Below, piece after piece: positions 41,908 to 50,025 of a stretch of 64,000 nt of DNA. The translations under genes were made by a program, and so were the position numbers. The stretch comes from Caballeronia glebae (GTDB lineage: Bacteria; Pseudomonadota; Gammaproteobacteria; Burkholderiales; Burkholderiaceae). The DNA lies in contig NZ_FCOJ02000004.1 of assembly GCF_001545035.1 (NCBI RefSeq), forward strand, positions 1 to 64,000, given 5' to 3'. Under the pieces are notes generated by a model. It was not told the DNA's origin. It did not search any database and was given only the letters and a program-made list of their open reading frames with translations. Numbering within the stretch: position 1 is the stretch's first letter; every line of letters begins with the position of its first letter.

Positions 41908-42846
41908 ATGACGAACATCGAGCGCCGCTATCCCGATCCCGCCGTGCGCGTGCTGGACCCGCGTTTCAACGCACTGCGCATCGCTTCGGCGTCGGTGGAA
42001 TGTCTGTATCAGGGCGCGCGCTGGTCCGAAGGGCCGGTCTGGTTCGGAGACGGCCGCTATCTGCTCTGGAGCGATATCCCGAACAACCGCATCCTGCGCT
42101 GGGACGAAGAGAGCGGCGCGGTCGGCGTGTTTCGCAAGCCGTCGAACAACGCGAACGGCAACACGCGCGATCGCGAAGGGCGGCTCGTGACCTGTGAGCA
42201 TCTGACGCGGCGCGTGACGCGCACCGAATACGACGGCTCGATCACCGTCATCGCCGACCGCTACGATGGCAGGCCGTTCAATTCGCCGAACGATGTCGTC
42301 GTGAAGTCGGACGGCTCGATCTGGTTCACGGACCCGAGCTTCGGCATCGACGGCTATTACGAAGGCGAGAAGAACGACGCGCAACTCAAGCCATGCGTTT
42401 ATCGCGTCGACGCCCAGAGCGGCGAGATCACGATGATGATCGATGCCTTCGTCGGCCCCAATGGTCTTGCGTTCTCGCCGGACGAATCGGTGCTGTACGT
42501 GGTGGAATCGCGCGGGACGCCGCGCAAGATCTACGCGTTCGACGTGCTCGACGGCGGCCGCAAGCTGGGCGAGCCACGCTCGCTCATCGACGCCGGACCG
42601 GGCACGCCCGACGGCTTTCGCATCGACGTTCACGGCAACCTGTGGTGCGGCTGGGGCATGGGCGACGCGGAACTCGACGGCGTGCGCGTGTTCACGCCGC
42701 AAGGCGAGGCGATCGGGCATATCGACTTGCCGGAGCGCTGCGCGAATGTCTGCTTCGGCGGGCGGCATCGCAATCGCCTGTTCATGGCGGCGAGTCACGG
42801 GCTCTACGCGCTATACGTGAACACGCAAGGCGTGAAGGGCGGCTAA
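41908..42846 (+). CDS. SMP-30/gluconolactonase family lactonase
   Basis: A 312-residue six-bladed beta-propeller of the SMP-30/LRE family that hydrolyses sugar lactones with a divalent metal. The metal site residues are seen in SEGPVWFGDGRYLLWSDI (Glu), PFNSPNDVVVKSDGSIWFTD (Asn), GPNGLAFSPDESVLYV (Asn) and DGFRIDVHGNLWCGW (Asp). Beside KGSADH it suggests an L-arabinose, xylose or uronate oxidative route, though dehydrogenase and dehydratase steps are not encoded here. Its stop overlaps the convergent GNAT gene by 4 bp. Confidence 0.92.
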   Translation: MTNIERRYPDPAVRVLDPRFNALRIASASVECLYQGARWSEGPVWFGDGRYLLWSDIPNNRILRWDEESGAVGVFRKPSNNANGNTRDREGRLVTCEHLTRRVTRTEYDGSITVIADRYDGRPFNSPNDVVVKSDGSIWFTDPSFGIDGYYEGEKNDAQLKPCVYRVDAQSGEITMMIDAFVGPNGLAFSPDESVLYVVESRGTPRKIYAFDVLDGGRKLGEPRSLIDAGPGTPDGFRIDVHGNLWCGWGMGDAELDGVRVFTPQGEAIGHIDLPERCANVCFGGRHRNRLFMAASHGLYALYVNTQGVKGG

Positions 42847-43268
42847 TCCTTTCCGATCTTCTCCATGATGCGCTCGGGATGCCGGCTCGCCGCGAAGCCG
42901 AGGGGCGCATAGAGTCCATGCGCGTCGGACGTGACGAGCATCATGCGGCGCAGCCCCTGCAGGTCGGGATGCGCCATCACGCATTGCATCATCCATTTGC
43001 CGAGACCCGCGCCCTGATGCTCGGGCAGCACGAACACATCCGCGAGATAGGCGAAGGTGGTCGTGTCGGTGATCATGCGCGCATAGCCGATTTGCGCGCG
43101 GCCGCGAAAGAGCCCGAACGTGAGCGAATGACGCGCGGCGCGCTCGACCTTTTCCCGCGCGATGCCCGGCGACCAATAGGCCACTTCGCTCAGATAGCGA
43201 TGCACGACATCGAAGTCGAATTCATCGATGTCCGTGCTCAGTCGATAGTCGTCCCGGGTCCACTGCAT
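42843..43268 (-). CDS. GNAT family N-acetyltransferase
   Basis: A 141-residue acetyltransferase. Motif A for acetyl-CoA is VFVLPEHQGAGLGKWMMQCV (Q/R-x-x-G-x-G/A), followed by MLVTSDAHGLYAPLGF, and strand 2 carries QIGYARMITDTTTFAYL. It probably acetylates a small molecule or a protein N terminus; the substrate is not evident. It overlaps the convergent lactonase gene by 4 bp. Confidence 0.9.
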   Translation of the reverse strand: MQWTRDDYRLSTDIDEFDFDVVHRYLSEVAYWSPGIAREKVERAARHSLTFGLFRGRAQIGYARMITDTTTFAYLADVFVLPEHQGAGLGKWMMQCVMAHPDLQGLRRMMLVTSDAHGLYAPLGFAASRHPERIMEKIGKD

Positions 43269-43351
43269 CGCGCCGCTCCGTGAGCTTGATGAAGCGCCGA
43301 GGATAAGCGATCGATGCGCCGTGCTCCATGCACACTTCGCGCGTGCAAGTG

Positions 43352-43951
43352 TCAGTGCACGGTGTAGATGCGTCCGGTTTCCGCGCCTTCGACGCTGCGG
43401 CTATAGGCCAGCGCCACGCGCGCGCCGCTCGCGGCCTCGAAGCCGCGGAAGTACGGGCCGAAGCTTTCGCGCGCCTCTTCGAGCATTGTCGGACTCACGA
43501 CGTTGATGCGCAGGCCGCGCGGCAACTCGATCGCCGCGCCGCGCACGAAGCCTTCGATCGCGCCGTTGACCGCCGCTGCGCTCGCGCCTTCGCGAATGGG
43601 CTCCGCGCCGACGATGCCGCTAGTCAGCGTGAACGAGCCGCCGTCGTTCAGAAAGTCGCGCGCGGTGAGCACGAGATTGACCTGACCCATCAGCTTGTCG
43701 TTGAGACCGAGGCGAAATTGCTCCGGCGTCATCTTCACGAGCGGGCCGAAATGCACGTGACCGGCTGTGGCGACGATCGCATCCACGCGGCCGATGGTGG
43801 CGAAGAGCTTCTGAATGCCGTCCGGATCGAGCAGATCGACGCGATGCGCGCCGCGCGTCGCGCCGATTTCGAAGACTTCATGACGGGCTTTCAATTCGGC
43901 GGCGACCGCCTGTCCGACCGTGCCGGTCGCACCAATGACAGCAATTTTCAT
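43352..43951 (-). CDS. Short-chain dehydrogenase
   Basis: A 199-residue compact SDR. The cofactor motif is IGATGTVGQAVAAEL at the N terminus and TAGH follows the third strand. The usual Tyr-x3-Lys catalytic pair is not present: the matching helix reads GASAAAVNGAIEGFVRGAA, with Ala and Asn in its place. This puts it with the atypical short SDRs whose activity is uncertain. ATG at 43951 was chosen because the Rossmann strand begins there. About 120 bp separate it from the upstream membrane-protein gene. Confidence 0.85.
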   Translation of the reverse strand: MKIAVIGATGTVGQAVAAELKARHEVFEIGATRGAHRVDLLDPDGIQKLFATIGRVDAIVATAGHVHFGPLVKMTPEQFRLGLNDKLMGQVNLVLTARDFLNDGGSFTLTSGIVGAEPIREGASAAAVNGAIEGFVRGAAIELPRGLRINVVSPTMLEEARESFGPYFRGFEAASGARVALAYSRSVEGAETGRIYTVH

Positions 43952-44070
43952 GATCGAGCTCGCAAATACGAAGTTGAGGACGGTCATGCATTGTGCGAGC
44001 GGAAGGACGCGCGAAAAAGCCGCGTCCGCTTCAAGGATTGCAAACCACGAGTTTCGAATGCCTGGGGTGC

Positions 44071-44523
44071 CTATCGCGTCGCGAGGCGCGCGGGCATCGG
44101 CGAAAGTAGATAGAGCGACGCCGCGAACTTGCAGACGAGTGCCGCGCCGCACACGAACGCGGCTGCGGGGAAGACGTGCCATTGCAGCGCGAGCGTGGGC
44201 GCGACGAGCGCGACCGAAGCGAAACCGAGCGCCACCGTGAACCAGCGCGCCCATTGCAGCCGGGACGCGACCCACACGTAAAGCAGGCCAACCAGCACGC
44301 GCGATGCAACCATTGCAGCGAGCGGATGACTCGATGCATCGCCGGGAAGCCCGATCGCGAGCGTCAACGCGAACTCGGCCCACGACAGCGCCCAGGCCGC
44401 GCCCAAACACGCGATCGCGGAAGTGAAGCGTTGCTCGGGCGTGACCAGGTGGCGCGTTGCCGCCTGGCGTTGTGCCGCCTCGTTGGTCTCTGGCGTGTAG
44501 CCGTCGTATGCGTGGGTCGTCAT
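44071..44523 (-). CDS. Hypothetical membrane protein
   Basis: A 150-residue protein with a polar N terminus and about four hydrophobic segments (AWALSWAEFALTLAIGL, LAAMVASRVLVGLLYVWVA, WFTVALGFASVALVAPTLA, FVCGAALVCKFAASLYLL). No family is recognised. The ATG at 44523 has a purine-rich but weak ribosome site. It is a plausible integral membrane protein and not a shadow, as the hydrophobic pattern is regular. Confidence 0.65.
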   Translation of the reverse strand: MTTHAYDGYTPETNEAAQRQAATRHLVTPEQRFTSAIACLGAAWALSWAEFALTLAIGLPGDASSHPLAAMVASRVLVGLLYVWVASRLQWARWFTVALGFASVALVAPTLALQWHVFPAAAFVCGAALVCKFAASLYLLSPMPARLATR

Positions 44524-44699
44524 TTGGTTTTTTTCCCTCTATCGACTCTAGGCACTGCTCCGTTGTATTGTCGGCCGCGATCGCATTTGCTGCGATGCGG
44601 CGCTTCGTCCGCGGTGTCTCACCGCATACGCCGTGCCAGCCCTGAGGAACGCCGGTTGCTACGCATTGGATCGATGAGTAACGACCAGAGGAGCAAGCG

Positions 44700-44861
44700 A
44701 TGAGCAAGCTGAAGGAACAAAATCCCCACTCGGAACGAGACGATGAAGATCTCGACAAGGCCGTCGAAGACACGTTTCCCGCGAGCGATCCACCCGCGAC
44801 GGGCGGTGTGACGCGCATCGAAACCGATGACGATAAGGACGAAAAGGAAGAAAAGAAGTAA
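44700..44861 (+). CDS. Small acidic hypothetical protein (53 aa)
   Basis: A 53-residue, highly charged, probably disordered protein starting MSKLKEQNPHSERDDEDLDK. It contains the EDTFPASDPPATGG motif found in small conserved proteins of many proteobacteria, and ends in a Lys/Asp/Glu-rich tail. GAGGAG lies 7 nt before the ATG. A strong hairpin terminator follows 22 bp after the stop. Function unknown; the motif is often seen beside stress-related genes. Confidence 0.75.
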   Translation: MSKLKEQNPHSERDDEDLDKAVEDTFPASDPPATGGVTRIETDDDKDEKEEKK

Positions 44862-44883
44862 CACGCAAAGTGCGTTGAAGTAA

Positions 44884-44916
44884 AAAGAGCCGCATATTCC
44901 ATGCGGCTCTTTGCTT
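44884..44916. terminator. Bidirectional rho-independent terminator
   Basis: A perfect 12-bp stem (44884-44895 with 44901-44912) ends in T residues on the plus strand and has an A run at the start for the minus strand. It sits between the small acidic gene and the convergent 203-residue hypothetical gene. Confidence 0.85.
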
Positions 44917-44935
44917 ATTACGATAGGCGCCGTAC

Positions 44936-45544
44936 TTATGCGCGCTCGATCTCGAAGAGTCGCGATGGCCGCAGATGATTCAACGCATAGTGCTTGCGTC
45001 CGCGCAGGGTGTGGCCATGCGCGTCGCGTCCTTCGAAGCGCACTTTGTCTTCGACCTCGGGCACCGTCGGCGCGACCATGCCGCGATCGATCAAACGATA
45101 GCCGCGTCCTAGCGCAAGCAATATGCCGTTGCGAGCGGGACGGCTGTCGAAGCCGCCGAGACCATCGCCTGGCTCGGGCACGAAGTTCACCGTGGTTGCG
45201 TTCGAGTTGATGACCGAGTCGGGATCGCGCGCGCGCATTTCGGCTTCGCGCCGCGCGTGAATGCTTTTCGCGTCGGCATCGACGGTGTCGTCGAGTCCGT
45301 CGTCATTGGCGACATCGACGCCGCGCGGCGACTTCTCATAGAGACCTTGGGGACCGACGTGCAAGCCTTCTTTCGTCGCCTGCGTTTTTGCGCCCGCGCC
45401 CGCATGCGCTTCGCCACCGGATGCTGCCTTGTTCGCATCGCTCATCTTCACATGTGCGGTTTCCGCAGCGGGCGTCTTGATCGGACTGTCGGCGACCTGA
45501 CCTTTCTGCTTGTCTTGCGGATCGTTTCCTTCAGCGTTGTTCAT
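44936..45544 (-). CDS. Hypothetical protein
   Basis: A 202-residue hydrophilic protein with no signal peptide or membrane segment. The first 90 residues are low-complexity (Ala, Lys, Asp, Gly; for example GGEAHAGAGAKTQAT). The second half is more ordered: ARRNGILLALGRGYRLIDRG-like segment and VPEVEDKVRFEGRDAHGHTL. ATG at 45544 was chosen as it has GGAG upstream and removes six unlikely residues. No family recognised. It is convergent with the small acidic protein gene. Confidence 0.6.
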   Translation of the reverse strand: MNNAEGNDPQDKQKGQVADSPIKTPAAETAHVKMSDANKAASGGEAHAGAGAKTQATKEGLHVGPQGLYEKSPRGVDVANDDGLDDTVDADAKSIHARREAEMRARDPDSVINSNATTVNFVPEPGDGLGGFDSRPARNGILLALGRGYRLIDRGMVAPTVPEVEDKVRFEGRDAHGHTLRGRKHYALNHLRPSRLFEIERA

Positions 45545-45832
45545 CGCATTGCTCCATTGCAATTGGACCTTACATGATCAATCCGTCACGCAAGACTCGT
45601 TCCGGCTATTTGGCGACGGAACCGCGAGCCTTGCCCGAGGGCGCGTTAACGGATATCTAAAATTTGAGTCTTTTTTTTCGACCCCAAGCCGATTTCCTGC
45701 AAGTATTATTTGGAACCTGTCGGCGGCAAAGCGCAATACGCGAAACGCGAGCAATCAGGAGGGCGCGTCAATTTGACGTCGAATAAGAGCAATGCGATTC
45801 GAACGAGCAGGGCACTTTCACACAGGTGACTC

Positions 45833-46066
45833 ATGCAACACGATGCAGCCTTTTCACATCGAGGCTACCTTCTAAACTGCGCGCCCGCCCGGGCCGGAGA
45901 TGGCAGCTACCAGCCCTACGTGGTGATCTCGCGATCGAGCGATGGCGAACTCGTCGCGAACCGATTCTTTCCTTCGGACCTGCGATTCCGCAACGAAGGC
46001 GAAGCCATCGCGCACGCGCGCGACTGGGCCGTGCGCTGGATCGATGCAAGCAACGTCACAGTGTGA
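45833..46066 (+). CDS. Hypothetical protein (77 aa)
   Basis: A 77-residue protein beginning MQHDAAFSHRGYLLNCAPAR, with PYVVISRSSDGELVANRFFP and EGEAIAHARDWAVRWID. The pattern of a short beta sheet followed by a helix is like small conserved Burkholderiaceae proteins of unknown function. No catalytic motif is seen. It precedes the serine acetyltransferase gene by about 125 bp; a small inverted repeat (46068-46087) lies between. Confidence 0.6.
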   Translation: MQHDAAFSHRGYLLNCAPARAGDGSYQPYVVISRSSDGELVANRFFPSDLRFRNEGEAIAHARDWAVRWIDASNVTV

Positions 46067-46191
46067 GCGATGTTCCATGAAACATCGGCAACGCGGGCGT
46101 GCGATCCGCCGGACGGCAGCCTTCTCCAAAACCGGGTACCCTTGATGGTTCATCCGTCGTGCGCCAGTGCGGCGGCCGCTTCCCTTGCTTC

Positions 46192-47193
46192 ATGGCCAAC
46201 ATGCAGAACACGCCCCCGTTTGGCGCCGTACCGCCGCTCGAAACATCCCGCGACACCGCGCTCGACACGCCCCAGGAATGGGGCCTCGCGCGCATCGTCG
46301 CGGACTTGCGCCAGTCGCGCGAAGAACTGCATCGCACGCGGCATCCGCTCGGCATACGTGAATTGCCTTCACGCGAAGCTATCGTCGGGATCGTCAACGG
46401 TCTGCGCTCGGCGCTCTTTCCCACGCATTACGGCGCGCCCGATCTGACCGACGAAAGCGTCGATTACTACGTCGGCCAGACGCTCGAAACCAACTTGCGT
46501 CTGCTGCGCGAACAGATCCGCCGCGCGCTGCGCTTCCTGCCCGAGTATCGCGATACGAACGAGGCCGATCTCTCCGCGCAAGCCTTCGCGATCGCGCGCG
46601 AGTTCGGCGCGCAGTTGCCGCATATCCGCGCGCTGCTCGTGAGCGACATTCAGGCTGCGTTCACCGGCGATCCGGCCGCGCAGCACATCACCGAAATTCT
46701 GCTGTGCTACCCGGGCGTTTGGGCGATGACGCATCATCGCCTCGCGCATGCGTTGCACAAGCTCGGCGTGCCCTTGCTCGCACGCTTTATCAACGAGATC
46801 GCGCATTCGCTGACGGGCATCGACATTCACCCGGGCGCGACCATCGGGCCGAGCTTCTTCATCGATCACGGCACGGGTGTCGTGATCGGCGAGACGGCGG
46901 TGATCGGCCAGCATGTGCGCGTCTATCAGGCCGTGACGCTCGGCGCGAAGAGCTTTCCTTCGACGAGCGATGGCGCGCTCGTCAAGGGCAACGCGCGGCA
47001 TCCGATTGTGGAGGACGATGTCGTCATCTACGCGGGCGCGACGATTCTCGGCCGCGTGACCATCGGGCAAGGTTCGGTCATCGGCGGGAATGTGTGGCTC
47101 ACGCACAGCGTGCCGCCGGGCAGCAACGTGTCGCAAGGAAAGATTCGCGAAGGCAGCGGTCCGGACGTGCCGGGCAACGGATTCGGCGCATGA
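46192..47193 (+). CDS. epsC: Serine O-acetyltransferase EpsC
   Basis: A 333-residue serine acetyltransferase of the long EpsC type, making O-acetylserine for cysteine synthesis. The N-terminal helical domain is followed from about residue 200 by a left-handed beta-helix with hexapeptide repeats (GIDIHPGATIGPSFFIDHGT, VVIGETAVIGQHVRVYQAV). The catalytic His is in IDHGTGVVIGE, and the loop KGNARHPIVEDDVVIYAGAT is conserved. ATG at 46192 was chosen over one at 46099, since the latter overlaps the small inverted repeat region and adds unrelated residues. A strong terminator follows. Confidence 0.9.
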   Translation: MANMQNTPPFGAVPPLETSRDTALDTPQEWGLARIVADLRQSREELHRTRHPLGIRELPSREAIVGIVNGLRSALFPTHYGAPDLTDESVDYYVGQTLETNLRLLREQIRRALRFLPEYRDTNEADLSAQAFAIAREFGAQLPHIRALLVSDIQAAFTGDPAAQHITEILLCYPGVWAMTHHRLAHALHKLGVPLLARFINEIAHSLTGIDIHPGATIGPSFFIDHGTGVVIGETAVIGQHVRVYQAVTLGAKSFPSTSDGALVKGNARHPIVEDDVVIYAGATILGRVTIGQGSVIGGNVWLTHSVPPGSNVSQGKIREGSGPDVPGNGFGA

Positions 47194-47200
47194 AAAGACG

Positions 47201-47225
47201 AAAGGGCCGCGAGGCCCTTTTTCTT
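47201..47225 (+). terminator. Rho-independent terminator of epsC
   Basis: AAAGGGCC-GCGA-GGCCCTTT (47201-47220) is followed directly by a TTC T-rich tract. It lies 8 bp past the stop. Confidence 0.9.
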
Positions 47226-47253
47226 TGCGTGCGCGTTTTTTTCGCTGGCGAGC

Positions 47254-47904
47254 TTACGTGTTCGACACGCTGAACGCATTCTGATTGCCGACGATGGAAA
47301 GAAACTCGCGACGCGTCGATGGATCGTCGCGGAACGAACCGAGCATGCGCGACGTGACCATCGAGACGCCCGCCTTGTGCACGCCGCGCGTGGACATGCA
47401 TTGATGCGCGGCTTCGAGAATCACGCCTACGCCGAGCGGTTGCAGCACTTCGTTCAGCGTATCGGCGATCTGCGCGGTCATCTTCTCCTGAATCTGCAGG
47501 CGTTTTGCGAAGGCATCGACGAGGCGCGCGAGCTTCGAAATGCCGACCACGCGTTTGTTCGGCAGATAAGCGACATGCGCCCGGCCGATGATCGGCACCA
47601 TGTGATGCTCGCAATAGCTTTCGAAACGAATGTCCTTCAGGACGATCATCTCGTCATAACCTTGCACTTCGGAAAACGTGCGGGCGAGGATGTCATGCGG
47701 ATTCTGCGTATAGCCTGCGAAAAACTCTTCATACGCGCGCACGACGCGGCCCGGCGTGTCGAGCAGACCCTCGCGGCGCGGGTCGTCGCCGGCCCAGCGC
47801 AAGAGAACACGGACAGCGGCTTCGGCTTCCTCGCGGGACGGACGATCGGCTGTATCAGCAGGCATGTCCGAACCTGAAAGATGGTTTTGGCGCGGGGCGC
47901 TCAT
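47254..47904 (-). CDS. folE: GTP cyclohydrolase I
   Basis: A 216-residue enzyme converting GTP to dihydroneopterin triphosphate for folate and pterin synthesis. Zinc and catalytic residues are visible in [20 protein letters not shown] (Cys, His) and [11 protein letters not shown] (Cys), and the signature [20 protein letters not shown] is typical. The N-terminal 30 residues are a variable extension. ATG at 47904 has CAGGAG 7 nt upstream; an upstream start at 47955 is unlikely. Convergent with epsC. Confidence 0.96.
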   Translation of the reverse strand: MSAPRQNHLSGSDMPADTADRPSREEAEAAVRVLLRWAGDDPRREGLLDTPGRVVRAYEEFFAGYTQNPHDILARTFSEVQGYDEMIVLKDIRFESYCEHHMVPIIGRAHVAYLPNKRVVGISKLARLVDAFAKRLQIQEKMTAQIADTLNEVLQPLGVGVILEAAHQCMSTRGVHKAGVSMVTSRMLGSFRDDPSTRREFLSIVGNQNAFSVSNT

Positions 47905-47994
47905 CGAAAGCTCCTGTGAGTCAAGGTGCAAATAATACATCCAGTGCTTTGGCACCCCGCCATTGTTTCACGTTTTAAAAGGCCGATACGGACG

Positions 47995-48198
47995 TCAGGT
48001 TTTTCCTCCGCCGTCGATGCCCGAACCCGTGCGCCACACCTGTTTGCCTTCTTCCGTCAGCACGCCGCTGCTGTGGTCTTTGTCGGGTTCCGTGCCGGGC
48101 TCGGCCATGGCCCCGCCCGGCTGTTCCTGCGCGGTTTGCTTCTTGCCCTTGCGTTGCGCGATGCGCTCTTCCTGAGACCGTCCGGCGTAGTTGCTCAT
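47995..48198 (-). CDS. Small hydrophilic hypothetical protein (67 aa)
   Basis: A 67-residue protein rich in Gln, Gly, Lys and Glu, starting MSNYAGRSQEERIAQRKGKK and ending VWRTGSGIDGGGKT. It is probably disordered. AAAGGAG precedes the ATG. It resembles small general-stress proteins only in composition; no family is recognised. Confidence 0.6.
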   Translation of the reverse strand: MSNYAGRSQEERIAQRKGKKQTAQEQPGGAMAEPGTEPDKDHSSGVLTEEGKQVWRTGSGIDGGGKT

Positions 48199-48270
48199 GT
48201 TGCGCTCCTTTCGAATTGATGCGATGAAAGGCGCGCAAGCCGCGTTCCAGCCGGACGTGTTGCTGCATGC

Positions 48271-48714
48271 TTACTGAGGCTTGCCTTCGACGCCGCCGAG
48301 CACCATCCACGTAACGCCGAACTTGTCCGTCACCATGCCGAAGCGCTTGGCGAAGAAGGTTTGCGTCATCGGCATCTGCACCTGACCGCCATTGGAGAGC
48401 GCGTTGAAATGCTTTTCGGCCTGCTGTTCGTCATTGGCCGTGAGAGAAAGCGATACGCCCTTGAATTCGGTCTTGCCGCTGCACATGCCGTCGGAGCCCA
48501 TCAACAGGGAATCGCCGATGGTGAAGGCCGAATGCATGATCTTGTTTTCCGATCCCGGAGGAATGCCGCAACCGCTCGCGGTTTCGGCCTTGTTCGCTTC
48601 CGGGTTTTCGCTGTAACGCATCATCATGACGACTTGCGCGCCCAGATTCTCGCGATAAAACGTGATCGCTTCTTCGCAGCGGCCTTCGAAAAACAGATAG
48701 GGTTGCACTTGCAT
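48271..48714 (-). CDS. VOC family protein (PhnB-like)
   Basis: A 147-residue vicinal-oxygen-chelate protein of the PhnB/YjdN glyoxalase-like type. It starts with QVQPYLFFEGRCEEAITFYR and includes NKIMHSAFTIGDSLLMGSDG and the closing FGMVTDKFGVTWMV. These proteins bind metals or small ligands; most have no proven reaction. It lies 14 bp upstream-to-downstream of the NTF2-like gene on the same strand, so the two form an operon. Confidence 0.9.
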   Translation of the reverse strand: MQVQPYLFFEGRCEEAITFYRENLGAQVVMMMRYSENPEANKAETASGCGIPPGSENKIMHSAFTIGDSLLMGSDGMCSGKTEFKGVSLSLTANDEQQAEKHFNALSNGGQVQMPMTQTFFAKRFGMVTDKFGVTWMVLGGVEGKPQ

Positions 48715-48728
48715 GTCTGCTCCTTGAG

Positions 48729-49160
48729 TTATGACGTTTCGTCAGGGTCCATATCCATCATGAGCGGCACCGATGCGTGCTCGTGCACGACACGCCAGTC
48801 GCCGTCGATCTTCCTGAAGCACACGGTGGCGCGCACGATGTCTTCCTGTTCGCCCACGGCGACACGATTGACGGAGTGCGCATAAGCCAGATCGCCGCTC
48901 GCGGCGACTTCCACTTCCCGCATTTCGAACGTGAGCGGGCCTTTCATGCTGTCGAACCAGCGCTGCCAGTTCTCGCGATAGTGCGCGACGCCCCTGATCG
49001 ACGCGGGCGGCACGACATCGAACACGACGACATCCGGCGCGTAGTGGCTGACGAGCGTGTCGACGTCTTTCGCGAGCACTGCTTGCCGCCACGCTTCGAT
49101 CAGTTCGCGGATGCGAGCGATATCGTCACGCGTATTCTTCCGATCATTTTCCTTCGTCAT
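48729..49160 (-). CDS. SnoaL-like / NTF2 family protein (YybH-like)
   Basis: A 143-residue cone-fold protein with IRELIEAWRQAVLAKDVDTL, YAPDVVVFDVVPPASIRG, NWQRWFDSMKGPLTFEMR and WRVVHEHASVPL, the pattern of calcium/calmodulin-kinase-association-like SnoaL proteins. AAGGAGG lies 5 nt before ATG 49160. It begins an operon with the VOC gene and diverges from a TetR regulator across palindromic sites, so that regulator likely controls it. The reaction is unknown. Confidence 0.88.
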   Translation of the reverse strand: MTKENDRKNTRDDIARIRELIEAWRQAVLAKDVDTLVSHYAPDVVVFDVVPPASIRGVAHYRENWQRWFDSMKGPLTFEMREVEVAASGDLAYAHSVNRVAVGEQEDIVRATVCFRKIDGDWRVVHEHASVPLMMDMDPDETS

Positions 49161-49257
49161 GCCTGCCTCCTTGCATATGACGGCCCGTATCGCACACCAT
49201 GCCGCCGCGTCGTGACAAAGCAACGGCCAAGCATCGATGCCGAATTATTTTTTATGT

Positions 49258-49304
49258 TGTGTACACCGTCCACAAAAAGTAGCAGAGATAATGGACAGTG
49301 TCCA
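49258..49304. promoter_or_regulatory. Candidate TetR operators
   Basis: TGGACAGTGTCCA (49292-49304) is a palindrome with one central mismatch, and GTCCACA half-sites occur at 49268-49274 and 49300-49306. The pair lies in the divergent region between the SnoaL-like and tetR genes, 26-72 bp before the tetR ATG. Confidence 0.5.
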
Positions 49305-49329
49305 CATATTCAAAACCCGACGAATCGAG

Positions 49330-49965
49330 ATGACAAATGGCAAGCCGCGCAACACTTATCGACATGGCGATTTGCGACGCGCGCTGATCGATGCGGGCAT
49401 AGAACTCGCGCGCGAAGGCGGCCCGGATGCGATCGTCTTGCGCGAAGCCACGCGGCGCGCGGGCGTCGTGCCGAATGCGGCCTATCGTCACTTCGAGAGC
49501 CGCCAGGAATTGCTATCGGCGGTGCGCTCCGCGGCGCTTTCGCTCGTCGCCCAGGCGATGGAAGAGGAATTGGCGTCGCGCCCGAAAAAACGCCGTCGCG
49601 CCGATGCGGCGCGCGCGGGATTGCGCGCCATCGGCACGGGTTATCTAAGGTTTGCGCAAACGGAAGCGGGACTGTTCCGAACTGCGTTCGCAGCGCCGCA
49701 AGCGGAGTGGGGCGAACACGAAGGAACGTATGGCGCCGGACCGAGCGGGCTCGATCCGTTCGAGTTGCTGAGCCGCGCGCTCGACGACATGGTCGAGGCG
49801 GGCGCGCTCGAAGCGAAACGCCGGCCCGAGGCGGAATATCTCGCATGGAGCGCGGTGCACGGTTTCGCGCTATTGCTGATCGAAGGCCCGTTGCAGGAAT
49901 TGAAACGCACGCAGATCGAGCCGCTTGCCGGGCGCCTGCTCGATATGGTCCAGAACGGGCTTTGA
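49330..49965 (+). CDS. TetR/AcrR family transcriptional regulator
   Basis: A 211-residue regulator. The N-terminal HTH covers about residues 8-55 (GDLRRALIDAGIELAREGG, then LREATRRAGVVPNAAYRHFE). The C-terminal ligand domain is WHG-like (GYLRFAQTEAGLFRTAF, then SAVHGFALLLIEGPL). ATG at 49330 gives a normal short arm; an ATG at 49291 lies within the palindromic site and is less likely. Probable autoregulation and control of the divergent SnoaL/VOC pair. The ligand is unknown. Confidence 0.9.
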   Translation: MTNGKPRNTYRHGDLRRALIDAGIELAREGGPDAIVLREATRRAGVVPNAAYRHFESRQELLSAVRSAALSLVAQAMEEELASRPKKRRRADAARAGLRAIGTGYLRFAQTEAGLFRTAFAAPQAEWGEHEGTYGAGPSGLDPFELLSRALDDMVEAGALEAKRRPEAEYLAWSAVHGFALLLIEGPLQELKRTQIEPLAGRLLDMVQNGL

Positions 49966-49977
49966 TCTCCGCTCACG

Positions 49978-50004
49978 AAAAAAAAGCGCCGCATTGAGCG
50001 GCGC
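49978..50004 (-). terminator. Rho-independent terminator of the MFS gene
   Basis: GCGCCGC-ATTGA-GCGGCGC (49986-50004). On the minus strand it is followed by a run of eight T. It is 22 bp past the MFS stop. Confidence 0.85.
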
Positions 50005-50025
50005 GATTCATCGGTTCATTGGCGG

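Noticed and set aside
43952..44902. N-terminal extension of the short SDR by about 317 codons
   Set aside because: It crosses the antisense/alternate frame of the membrane protein gene and has no domain; the Rossmann strand begins at 43951.
45510..45776. 88-codon plus-strand frame overlapping the start of the 202-residue hypothetical gene
   Set aside because: It is partly antisense to a better supported gene and partly AT-rich non-coding DNA.
46068..46087. CGATGTT/AACATCG inverted repeat before epsC
   Set aside because: Short arms, no T run and no matching repeat nearby; too weak to call an operator or terminator.
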